Source of the DNA: Coix lacryma-jobi var. lacryma-jobi
Lineage: Eukaryota > Streptophyta > Magnoliopsida > Poales > Poaceae
DNA: 64,000 nucleotides
Direction of reading: 5' to 3'
NCBI GenBank assembly: GCA_009763385.1
Contig: CM019823.1
Location: forward strand, 42,775,828-42,839,827
Numbering within the stretch: position 1 is the stretch's first letter; each line of letters starts with the position of its first letter. Positions 1 to 9,653 of this stretch are shown here, in pieces. The notes beneath the pieces were generated by a model. That model saw only the letters and a program-made list of their open reading frames with translations. It searched no databases and was not told the DNA's origin. The position numbers and the translations under genes were made by a program.

Positions 1-844
1 TTAGGTGCTTCATTACCTGTTAAGTTCTTCCATTTGTTAAAACTGTTATGTTCTATTAAGTCCATGTCAAATTAAAATACAACGTACACAACCTTTTTTT
101 ACATTGCAAAACACAAAAATATTTAAACATAAATATATAATAACTTTAATTTTTATGCTATCTATTCATGTTGTTATATTAAATATTGAGCTTCTGGGAC
201 CCATAAATATATAATAGCTCTAATTCTAATTTCGAATACAGATCGGAGTGGGAAAAATTATATGGAAGCAAGTTAGGATCTATATTATAGATACAGATAG
301 AGAGACAATAGAGTTTTAATTTATTATAGGAAAAAGAATAAAAAATAGGAACCAAAAACTCCACGCTAGATGTCGGACAATAGGACAGTACCTCCGGCTT
401 AAAAAAACTAAAAAAATCCTATTCAAGAAAAAGAAATGGATAATAATACTAAAAAAAGTTTGACGCTTAAAAAAGAAAAATGAAAAAGAAACATGAAACA
501 AAAAACGTTTGAGGCTTGTTTATAAAAAAGAACGTTTGAGACTTAAAAAAGAAAAATTGAAAAAGAATCATGAAAGGCTAAGCAAAACTAACGTCACACT
601 GATGTTAAAGTACTAATTTAATATATTAAAAATAGATTAATAAAAAATATTCTAACTCAAAACCGTGAGATAAATTTATTAAAATAATTAATCCATTATT
701 ATTACATGTTTATTGTAGTATAACATTGACAAATTATGGACTAATTAGGCTTAAAAAATCATCTTACAAAATTTCACAATCTGTATAGTTAATTATTTTT
801 TAATCTATATTTAATACTTTAAACATATGTTAAATATTTAATGT
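1..844. other. AT-rich intergenic DNA
   Basis: No gene is supported here; the open frames are short and of low complexity. A segment of about 50 bases at 458-507 recurs at 531-580 as a local direct duplication. From about 600 to 840 the DNA resembles a decayed grass MITE: it has the 'gactaattaggct' type of motif and a 'taatactttaaacatatg' end region, but I could not find both termini. Confidence 0.5.
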
Positions 845-1412
845 GTCAGATGAAAAGTTTATAACAAGAGAGGATCCGGGGCAGGTAGTACTGTCCATGT
901 GTACACGTTCCAATATGTTTTTGATCAGATTGGGACCGAGCCATAGGTAGAATAAAATATTTGATTCTGAACAAGAGAGGACCGGGCAGGTACTGTCCAT
1001 GTGCTGTCGTACTGCGATCAGAGAAATGCATGCGCCCTTCTGTGCAAAAGGTTGTCCTTTTTTGCTTGGAAAATGGTGTACGTGATGGAAGTCTGCGATC
1101 AGATAAATGCATGCGCCCTTTTGTGGTGGGGCTGGTGTTCAGTCATTCATTCGACTGTGCTGGGGCTGGTGTGGCTAGTGGAAAAAATCTGCACTAGGAG
1201 TGTGAAAAAGTGAAAGGCATATCGGGAGATCAACAGAGGACTAGAACAGTACACAGAACAAGATAACAGGAATGAGAGAAATTGTGCCAAGTTGAGCATA
1301 ATATTTGTTTAGTACACAAACATAGGAAGTGAACCAGACTAATGACTGATTGTCATGATAACAGATGTCGTTGTGACTGTTAACGTACAGAAATCTGAGT
1401 AATGGTGAGAAA
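845..1412. repeat. Short duplicated blocks
   Basis: Two related blocks occur twice. A segment with 'gtactgtccatgtg' lies near 868-906 and again near 966-1003. A second segment with 'aatgcatgcgccctt' lies at 1013-1044 and 1096-1127, 83 bases apart. The short open frames across them show no protein family I recognise, so I treat this as non-coding DNA. Confidence 0.5.
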
Positions 1413-1414
1413 TA

Positions 1415-1588
1415 CTTCCTTCGTCCATAAAAACATGTAACTATGAATTCTGTGCTCAGAATAAATTTACTATAAAAGTACATTTCGTAATTAGTCTAAT
1501 GATGTTTATTTGATATCATAAATATTATAGTAAAAGTACATTTCGTAATTAGTCTTATGATGTTTATTTGATATCATAAATATTAATA
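1415..1588. mobile_element. Stowaway-like MITE, left half (split by nested insertions)
   Basis: The left terminus begins after a TA dinucleotide (1413-1414) with CTTCCTTCGTCC, which matches the inverted complement of the sequence ending at 29894. The right half lies at 29531-29894, followed by TA. An internal segment of about 57 bases with 'gtacatttcgtaattagtct' is repeated in tandem here. The TA flanks and the terminus are those expected for Stowaway (Tc1/mariner-type) elements of grasses. A SINE and then LTR elements have opened it up to 28 kb. Confidence 0.6.
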
Positions 1589-1815
1589 AAAAAACTCGAT
1601 CTACGGGGTAAGACAGCCCCGGGCACTGTGCTTAAGATGAAGATCTTTACCCTACCCCACCCTGACACAGGGACCGAGCCTAAAATTGGATGGGGTACAG
1701 ACGAGATTTATTTTAACCACGACATACAAACTCGAAATTTTGCTCCCGTAGGAGTCGAACCCATGACCTCTGGAGTGTAATTGAGAGGCTCTAGCCAGTT
1801 GAGCTAGAGGCTTCT
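1589..1815 (-). mobile_element. tRNA-derived SINE (5' end cut by LTR element)
   Basis: Read on the minus strand, the unit starts with a tRNA-like head: an A-box-like segment (TAGCTCAACTGGCTAGAGC, near 1792-1810) and a B-box-like segment (GGGTTCGACTCC, near 1748-1759). An unrelated body of about 150 bases follows and ends in a T run. An 18-bp direct repeat, ATATCATAAATATTAATA, flanks it at 1571-1588 and 29531-29548, as expected after target-primed integration. The last four bases of its 5' end (29527-29530) are on the other side of the 27.7-kb LTR element inserted at 1815/1816. I do not recognise the exact SINE family. Confidence 0.7.
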
Positions 1816-3275
1816 TGTCGGTGTTTCGAACCCGGGGGTATGACACCAACGAGTAATATGATCGCGTGCTCTCTTCCTGGATGGTGATGCAAGATGACAC
1901 AAGGATTTATCCTGGTTCGGGCAAAGAAGGCCCTACGTCCAGCGGGGGAGGAGGTTCTTGTATTACTTGTACCTAAGTGCTTGTACAGGGGCAATACAAG
2001 CTCAATGAGCGTGGACCGGAGTCCGGACTCGTATATGTGTGTGTGGACTCGTGCGTTGTCTCTTGCGCGCGAAGGGCCCTGGCGTCCCCTTTTATAGAAC
2101 AAGAGGAGGCCAGGGTTTACACAGGATTGACATGTACAGCGCTCGATATGGCGAAGGGTAGGAACTCTGTCTTGTCGAAGTCACTGTAGCCAACGTGGGT
2201 GTTGCTGTTGAGGCGTCCTTGATGCGTGGCCTCCATCCCGGGCGCGGACGTGGAGGCGTGGCGATGTGGAAGCCGTACAGCACCCATCCCGGCACGTACA
2301 GGACACGGCGGGGTCCCTCCGGGTCTTGGGGTGCCTGTCCTCCAATAGCGTGAAAGCAGTCAGGGCTCGAGGGGCGCAGGGCCGGCCTCGAGGTGGCGCC
2401 TACGGGAGGCTCGAGCCCCCGCAGGTATGAGCAAGTCCCGGAACGCCCGGACGTACAGCGGGAACCCAGGCCTCGGGGTGAAGCTCGAGCGTGCTACAGT
2501 GCGTGGTATGGCCGAACAGTGCTGTACTTGTGCCTTTTTGCCCATGCTTGTGGTGAAAACGAGGTTTGACTCTGGCTCCGGTTCACTGTGGCACACGCGG
2601 TGTACCGGAGGATGTGACCGGAGTAAGTGGACGCATTAAATGCGCAGTATGGGGCTAGTACGGTTGTCAGAGCTGAGAAGCAGGGAGCTTCCTTCTTGCG
2701 GGAGGCTTGAAGGGTAGTGGAGCGCTCGCCCGAGGCCTGACGCGGAGGGCTCGGGTGAGACGGAGAACGAGCGTCAGCCCGAGGCCTGGCTCGGAGGGCT
2801 CGGGCGAGACGGAGATTGAGCACCTGCCTGAGGCCTGGCTTGGAGGGCTCGGGCAGGACGGAGAACGAGTGTTCGTCCGAGGCCTGGCTTGGAGGGCTCG
2901 GGCGAGACGGAGAACGAGCGTTCGCCCGAGGCCTGGCTTGGAGGGCTCGGGCGAGACGGAGAACGAGCGTTCGCCTGAGGCCTGGTTTGGAGGGCTCGGG
3001 CGAGACGGAGAACGAGCGTTCGCCCGAGGCCTGGTTTGGAGGGCTCGGGCGAGACGGAGAACGAGCGTTCGCCCGAGGCCTGGTTTGGAGGGCTGACGCA
3101 GCCTACTTTCCGCTTAATAGGTTTTCGGGCTTCGGCTTGGTGGGCCAGCGTTGTAGGTCTCGAGGGGTTAGTTTTTTAGAAGGTTAGACTTGCTAGGTTT
3201 GTTATTAATTGGTGTTCTAGGTTTAACCTATTTGTTTGCGTTGATTGGGGGTACCCCTTTTGCGGTCCCCCGACA
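1816..3275 (-). repeat. 3' LTR of Tat-like element
   Basis: It is 1460 bp and pairs with the LTR at 28269-29521. A TATA-type box, TATAAAAGGGG on the minus strand, lies near 2088-2098, about 280 bases from the LTR's downstream end. That places R and U5 at its low-coordinate side. It is about 200 bp longer than its partner, which fits extra copies of the internal 49-bp repeat. Confidence 0.85.
2722..3096. repeat. 49-bp tandem repeat inside LTR
   Basis: About eight copies of a 49-base GC-rich unit containing CCCGAGGCCTGG and GGGCTCGGGCGAGACGG. The other LTR carries only about four (29160-29340), and a further two or so lie in the internal region at 4270-4380. The translated open frames across them are artefacts of the repeat. 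Confidence 0.85.
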
Positions 3276-5166
3276 GTAGCCCCCGAGCCCTTGTTTGAGT
3301 GCTTGCACTCGAGCAGGGGCTCCCGACTGGGATCTCGAGGGTTAGCTAGCCGGTTCTCGAGGGTTTGGTTGCTTTGATTCCGTGGGTGTCGTGCGAGCGA
3401 CACCCGCGGGTGTAGCCCCCGAGGCCACGGGGGAGTGGTTAGAACTCCCTCGTGGGCTTTTTGCGAGTGTGAGTGTTAGTTGTGTGTTTTTTAGGTTCGG
3501 GAGTGTCGAGCCCCTGAGTTTTTTACCCTCTTTCGTCGAGGGGCGCCAGGCTGAACCGACCGGCCGGCACTTCAAGCCGTCCGGCACGCCGGTGTCCCTG
3601 GCTTGTCATCCCGCGAGTCCTTTCGATCGGATGCGAGGGGGGATGCCTCGTACTACCACGAGCGGGCGAGTATCGAGGTTCCCGGTGAGCTGGTAACGGG
3701 GGAATCCAAGTGAGACCTCGTGCCCCGTTCGATGGGGTCGACTGTAGCCCGGAGGCGATCTCATAAAGCATGGGTGCTCAGTCTGCAGGAGTGCCGGGTC
3801 CATTCGATAGGACCCGGTGGCTCGATGCCTCCCTCCGAGGGGATCTCACTGCATGTCGTGCTCCCCGCCTTGGATACACGTGAGGGGCCTCGAGGGCTTG
3901 GCCCTCGAGCGATGCTGCGAGTGGCGCCCCTTGGTGTCCCTGACTCGGGTGCTCGAAGCCGGCTGTCGAACCCTCTTCGAGGGCCAGCCTTCGCTGCTTC
4001 GAGACTTAGGGCCGGGGCCCGTTTTTACCTTCTTGAAGAAGCCTCCGTCGCTTGGAAACCTTCTACTCGTTGGGCGCGCCTTTTTAGGCGAGGTAGTGGA
4101 GATCGTGGCGCTAGGGCGACTGACAAGAAGTCGGAGCGGCGGCCGTGGTGGGCCCAGAGCAGTGGAGCGAGTGCGGAATTGCCGCGTGTACCTGTCAACC
4201 GGCTCGAGACGTGGTTAGGTGGGCGCATTAAACGTGTGCGGTTACCTTTCCTCTGTCGTGGGAGACTCCACCCGAGGCCTGGCTCGGAGGGCTCGGGCGA
4301 GACGGAGAACGAGCGTTCGCCCGAGGCCTGGCTTTGAGGGCTCAGGCGAGACGGAGGACGAGCGTTCGCCCGAGGCCTGAAAATCTCGTGCTCACACAAA
4401 GAAAAGAGATTAGTCGTATTCCCCGAGCCCCTTGGTTGCCGATCGATGGCTTTGAGATTGGGGGTAGTCCACGGTTTTTTCGACCTTATCTCGGGTGCGA
4501 GGCGAGCCCCAGAGCCCTTTTTCGCAAAGGGTCGGTCAGAGGCGGCCTCGTCTTGGTTTTTCGACCCTCACGCATCCTTTTCGCAAGGAAGAGGGGTGGC
4601 GACGCCGCGCTACCATCGGTAGGTATCGGCCACGGCGTCCCCGATGAGCTGTTAACGGGTAAATCCAAGTGCGTGCCCGTGCCCCGTTCGATAGGGGTCG
4701 GCTAGGGGTCCGGAGGCGCACACATGGAGCCAGAGGACAGTCACCAGGGCCCGGAACCGTTCGATTGATTCCGAGGGCTCGTTGCCTCCCTTCTTTGGGA
4801 TCCCATTTTGAGACCGTCCTGCTAGCCTCGAATACGACTCTGGATGTCCTGAGCGGTCGTGCTCGGGCTTGGCTCGGGCCATGCGATGGGCGCATCCGTG
4901 GCCATTCCTGACTCTGTTATCCTAGGGCGGCTATCGAACCCTCGGAGGGGTTGGCCTTCGAACCCCTGGAACGTAACGGGCTCGATGCCTTGGGTTCCTT
5001 CGCTGGGAAGGAGTCAGAGGCGGGTTACCTCTTCCGTCGGAGCGGCGGGCGCGCCTTTTTAGGCGGCTTTCTGGGGTCGTGGGCGCGAGACGGAGATCGA
5101 TCCTGTGGGTGTGTTGCCGCGGAGCTTTCTTTTTTCGTGTTCGATCCTTACTTCCTTCTTTCTGCA
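3276..5166. other. Tat-like element 3' internal region, non-coding, with ~0.97-kb tandem duplication
   Basis: No recognisable protein. Two related stretches run from about 3640 to 4110 and from about 4600 to 5090. Matching landmarks are GAGCTG followed by 'aatccaagtg' (3687 and 4645), 'gtgccccgttcgat' (3721 and 4679) and GGGCGCGCCTTTTTAGGCG (4072 and 5048), an offset of roughly 960-977 bases. Two copies of the LTR's 49-bp unit lie between them (4270-4380). The phrase TAGCCCCCGAG recurs here and downstream. Confidence 0.6.
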
Positions 5167-5167
5167 G

Positions 5168-7639
5168 GGTTTACAGGGGGTCAGCGCCTCGAAACCTCCC
5201 CTTCCTGAGGAAAGGGAGGAGAGGCGGCGCCTGGCCGAGGAGAGGAAAAAGAGAAAGGACGACAGGAACATCAGGCGGGCTAAGCGTCGGAAGGACCGTG
5301 ACGACCTGGAGAGGCGCCGGCGGCAACAGAAGCTACATGGCGAGCCGGAAGAGTCCTCCCCTACGGAGGAGGATTCCGATGATGAAGACGAGGAGGGCTC
5401 GGAGGGGGACTCCGAGCCCCTGGCGGGGTTCCCAGACGTGGACCGTTCGCCGGTCCGGTTGGCGAGCCCCGTGAGGGGCGCGCCCGGGGCGCAGGCGGCG
5501 GGGGAAGAGCCTTGTTCCTGCCCCGGGCGCGCGGGTGGCGAGGCTTCTGCGCCGGGGGGGGGGGGGGGGGGGCGACGGGTCCACTCAGGGCCCGTCGACG
5601 CCGTCGTCGGTGGGGGTTTTGACGGAGACCCTCGAGACGGAGCTCCCGCCTCCCCCGAGCGGGGTTCCCCTGCAGGGACACCGCGGCTACAGACCACACC
5701 CGTGTCCACTGCGAGGAGGGCGCCAAGGGCTGGGTGAGCACTCGTCGCTTGCTCGTTTCGCGTTTGCTTGTGTGGGGATTTTTTCTTCATGATGCGTATC
5801 TTTCTTCTCTTGTTCAGCGGGAAGCGGTCGGAGGCGGGGAGGCTTATCCCTCCGCCCGGAAGGCGCTGAAAGTGGGCGCGACTTCTCCGCCGGCGCGGTG
5901 GTGGCACCGTTTGTGACGCCACCACTGCCGGGGTCCGGCGGGCCGGACGTCACGCCCGAAATCATCAAGCCCCAGCAGGGGGCCCCGGTCTCTGGTGGGG
6001 CGCCAGAGGAGGACCCTGCTTCTGGGGCGTCGAGGGATGAAGGCGCCCCGGGGGCCTCGACTGTTGAAGTCGAGGCCGCTAAGGCGGCTGAGGCAGAGCC
6101 GTCCCAGGCCGTTGCGACCGAGGCTGGGGCCGACGTCCTGCCTCAGGGGTCGCGCTTGCCGGAGGAGATCCATAACATCTCTTCTGACGAGACTTCCCCA
6201 AAAGGTGGGGGAAAACAGAGGTGGAGGGCGAGGTTACCAGCGTGCCGTCGAGGCTGCCGGTGCCAGAGATCGGAGGAGGGGGCGAAAGCTCGGCCCTTGC
6301 CCGCTTGGGAGGTCGCTCTCCCACCTGGGGCGGTCCTCGAGTGGAGTGGAGGGATCCAATTGATCCCGAGGCCGAGCCGGTGTTCGTCCTCGACGATGCC
6401 CCCGAGGCCGGAAACTGGAACGTCCTCGGGCAGCTCGGCTCGCTCCTCACGCGGTCGTTGAAGACGTCTCTGACGATGGTGGAAAGGGACCTCCCTCAGG
6501 CCGTCCAGGTGAGGAACCTTGTTTGGGCGATCCTCTTCTTCCCGTTTTGTCGTAAAAAAGGGGGTTAATGTTTGGTTGATTATCCACCTTAGGAGCTCAT
6601 GGAGACCTCTCGGGCTAAGTCGGATTTCCTCCGTCGGGAGAGCCGCGTCTGGGAGCAGCTTCAGACGTCGAGCGCTGAGCTCGCCCGCACCCAGAAGCAG
6701 CTTGCCGAGAAGAGTACCGAGGCGGGCGGGCTGAGCGTCCGCTGCTCAGACCTGACCGCTGCGGTTGCCGAAGCCCAAGAGCACGCCGCCCGGGAGGCGG
6801 AGAAGGCTAAGAACTTGGCGTCGCGGCTGGCTGGAGGAGTCCGAGAAGGCGGCTGAGGCCCTTCGTGCTCAGGCTGCCGAGGAGGCGTCCAAAGCGCGGG
6901 CCCTGAGCACGGACCTCGAGCAGGCTCGGAAGTCTGCTGAGGCGTCGGCCACTGACGCCCAGAAGTGGGAGGGTGCGGCGAAAGGTGACCTTTTGTTCCG
7001 CAGGTCTTATGGTTTCCTCATCGCGTTTTCTTTTTCTTTTGACGAGTTGTATCGATCCTCTGTAGAGCTGAAGGGGAAGCTTGCTGAGGCCGAGGAGGCC
7101 TCGGCCGCCCTGCAGTCGGTTTACCAGGCTGAGGCTTCGGATCACCAGGCTCTGCAAGATGCTGCCGCCGAGGCCTGCGCGTCCCTCGGGTCCGTAGATG
7201 GTCAGTCGGGGAGCTCCCTGACCAGCCGTTGGCCGCCCTGAGGAGTCAGGTGGATGACCGGGTGCGCGGTGCCCTGCATCTTGGAGTGAAGCGGGCCTTC
7301 GCCGTGATCTCCAGCCACTACGACGGCCTCAACTTTGACGCCATCAGCCAAGGATATATCCTGCCGGACGATGAAGACGAAGCCGAGCGGGAGATCACGG
7401 AGTTCGCCAGGGCCGTCGAGGCCCCTGGGGAGGCCCTGGCTCGGTTCTTTGAAGAGGACGTGGGGCTTCCCCCAGCAGCGTCCTCGGCTCCTGAAGACCC
7501 CTCGGTGATTGCTCCTGCGGACGAGCCTCAGAGGAGAGACGAAGTTAGTTTGGGCCACCGAGCCCTTGCGTTGTATCCTCCGTGGGGGGGATATTTTTGT
7601 GAGAAAGAACATGCTCGTGGCCCTCGAGGCCTAATGTAA
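5168..7639 (+). pseudogene. Antisense spliced ORF of Tat-like element (gypsy-type 'transposon' protein, C-terminal part)
   Basis: A gene-like unit lies on the strand opposite to the host element. Likely exons are about 5168-5733, 5818-6508, 6593-6983 and about 7055-7639. Splice-like sites are visible: TTCTGCAG before 5168, GGTGAGC at 5733, TTGTTCAG before 5818, CAGGTGAGG at 6508 and CACCTTAG before 6593. The product is a charged, low-complexity region (an Arg/Lys/Glu-rich start, then an acidic stretch, then Pro/Ala-rich), then a long Ala/Glu/Lys-rich coiled-coil-like region, then a conserved-looking tail containing ALHLGVKRAFAVISSHYDG. This resembles the C-terminal half of grass proteins labelled 'putative gypsy type transposon'; I do not see their N-terminal domain. 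Frame breaks near a 19-G run (5554), 6830 and 7200 suggest a decayed or misread gene. Exon limits are approximate. Confidence 0.55.
5554..5572 (+). repeat. 19-base poly-G run
   Basis: An uninterrupted run of 19 G falls inside the first exon of the antisense ORF, where it would encode poly-Gly. A run this long is prone to slippage or miscounting, so the frame across it is unreliable. Confidence 0.9.
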
Positions 7640-9122
7640 AACATTTTCGCATTTCGCTCCTTGTTGCCTGTTTTGAAAAAGAGAGCGAAAACGTAAGTCT
7701 CGGGGGCGTCGGACGTCGGGTCGGAGAGACCCTTCTCCTGATAGCCCCCGAGGCCTCGGAGGAGTGGGAAAGACTCCTTCAAGGGCTTTTGGGGTGAGAG
7801 CCCGAGATGATATTGAAACATCTTTGCGCTCGAGTTTTCTTATTTTTCTTTGCCTGAGTTTTGCTTCGACTAAGTTTTCGACACAGACTTGAGTCCTTCG
7901 AGGGTGGGAGCGAGTGGGGGTACGGTGGTAGGGAGGAGGCGTGGCGTAGCGTAGGCGAGCTCCGTCTCGACACCCTTGACCCTTAGGAGCCCAGGTGTTT
8001 TCTTCTTAGTCGTGAGGCGCGTTCGGGCATAGAAAAATAAATAACGTCGAGATTAAAAAGAAACGTGCGAGGTTTTTTGGAATTAGGGGGGGTCCCCTGT
8101 TTAGCCCCCGAGGAGTCTTGACTCTCTGATTAGACAGAGTCGAGCTACCTCTGTTTTGAACGATAAAGAACTGGAAACGAACTTTTAATCCATTCAGATG
8201 CGATGTTTGTACAAAATACGAGAAATGTACGAAGCCTCGAGGCTTTAGGGATAGAAAAACGACGTAGCTGTTCGATGTTCCCGAGCTGGAGTCGGGCTCG
8301 GGATTGTCGGGGGAGATTGACCGAACTCCTTGGTTGTTTGGCCCTCAGACGTAGTACCGTCGAGGTCCCGTTGGAGGTTTCATCAACGGGTACTCGACCA
8401 GATGCAACAGCGCCACGTCCCGGCCCCGTCGAGTTGGTCCAAGTGGCGAGGCTTCCTGCACATTCTGTATTAGATTATTTGAAGTTTAATCAGGAAAGAA
8501 CACTGCGTCCTTCTTGTTGATTTTACGAAAACTTCTCCTTAGCCTCCGCCCCGCGTTTCCGTCCCATTGTCACGTCGTGCTCTTTGGTGCGGTCGGCAAA
8601 GGAGACCGTAGCCTTTCGCAGGCGATAGGTTCGCTCCTTGCCTGCTTTGGCATGACCCCCTGAGGGTCAGCCGTCCTCGAGGTTTGTCATGACTTTGGAA
8701 AATGGAGCGACAGTGTCGTAGGCTTGTGTTTTTTTCTTAGCGTGCCCACGTTTGTTTCTTCATTTACTTGAACCTGAGGAGCTCGATCTACGGGCCGTGT
8801 CTCGGTTCTGCGGATGGGACGGTGCCGTTAGCCGTCGGAGGCATCAGGCGGCCAGGACCCGGTCCGCTTTCTCGAAGACCCGACCCACGTCCCTTGCTCC
8901 TCTGGTTCTTATTCGGGATGAAGCAAACGCGGACGCGGGCATTTTAATCATTGTTTTCGCAAACGTTGGCCTTTTTAAGAAACAGAATGGAAAAACAAAC
9001 GTTAGAAAGAGGAACGTAGCTTTTTGATCACGGAGAGGGATGTTGTTCCTCCTTGTTCGAAACGGTCCTGCGTCTATCGTCCTGATGCCGGGGAGGGGAG
9101 GGCCCCCCGGCGTTGTTGCTGG
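7640..9122. other. Tat-like element internal region, no gene recognised
   Basis: Moderately GC-rich sequence with repeats of TAGCCCCCGAG (7742, 8103) next to short inverted stretches. I see no conserved protein in either strand. It may be the 3' untranslated part and downstream flank of the antisense unit. Confidence 0.5.
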
Positions 9123-9541
9123 TGGCGGCGTCATGGGGCCTCGAGGCTAGGCCTCGAGGAAGGCCCGTTGGCGCCCTCTTGCGCAGTCGTTGGCGGCGTC
9201 GCGGGGTCTCGAGGCTAGGCCTCGAGGAAGGCCCGTTGGCCCCCTCTTGCGCAGTCGTTGGCGGCGTCGCGGGGCCTCGAGGCTAGGCCTCGAGGGAGGC
9301 CGTTGGCGCCCTCTTGCGCAGTCGTTGGCGGCGTCGCGGGGCCTCGAGGCTAGGCCTCGAGGAGGCCCGTTGGCACCCTTTTGCGCAGTCGTTGGCGGCG
9401 TCGCGGGGCCCTCGAGGCTAGGCCTCGAGGAAGGCCCGTTGGCGCCCTTTTGCGCAGTCGTTGGCGGCGTCAGTAGGCCTCGAGGCTAGGCCTCGAGGAA
9501 GGCCCGTTGGCGCCCTTTTGCGCAGTCGTTGGCGGCGTCAC
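9123..9541. repeat. Six-copy ~70-bp tandem repeat
   Basis: Six consecutive copies of a unit of about 68-70 bases, starting near 9130, 9200, 9270, 9338, 9408 and 9477. Each contains the palindrome-like CCTCGAGGCTAGGCCTCGAGG core (a pair of CTCGAG sites) and a constant GCGCAGTCGTTGGCGGCGTC. Small indels (GGAAGG against GGAGG) separate the copies. It lies in the internal region of the Tat-like element, about 110 bases from the nested insertion. Confidence 0.9.
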
Positions 9542-9653
9542 GACCGGACGAGGAGCTTTGACGGTACGTGGCGCCGCGTCCCCGGGCGGCGGGGAAGGGC
9601 GCAACGTCTCCGGACAGGTCGGTGGTGGCTCGTAGGATCACGCCCAGACGTTC

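Noticed and set aside
1739..1812. A tRNA gene on the minus strand
   Set aside because: The A- and B-box-like segments are real, but the anticodon arm does not form and no acceptor stem closes. The 18-bp TSD and the trailing body show it is a SINE head.
2707..3187. Plus-strand ORFs of 120-130 codons rich in Arg/Gly/Glu
   Set aside because: They are read-through of the 49-bp tandem repeat in an LTR; codons repeat exactly with the unit.
9123..9541. CRISPR-like array
   Set aside because: Units are contiguous, without unique spacers, inside a plant retroelement.
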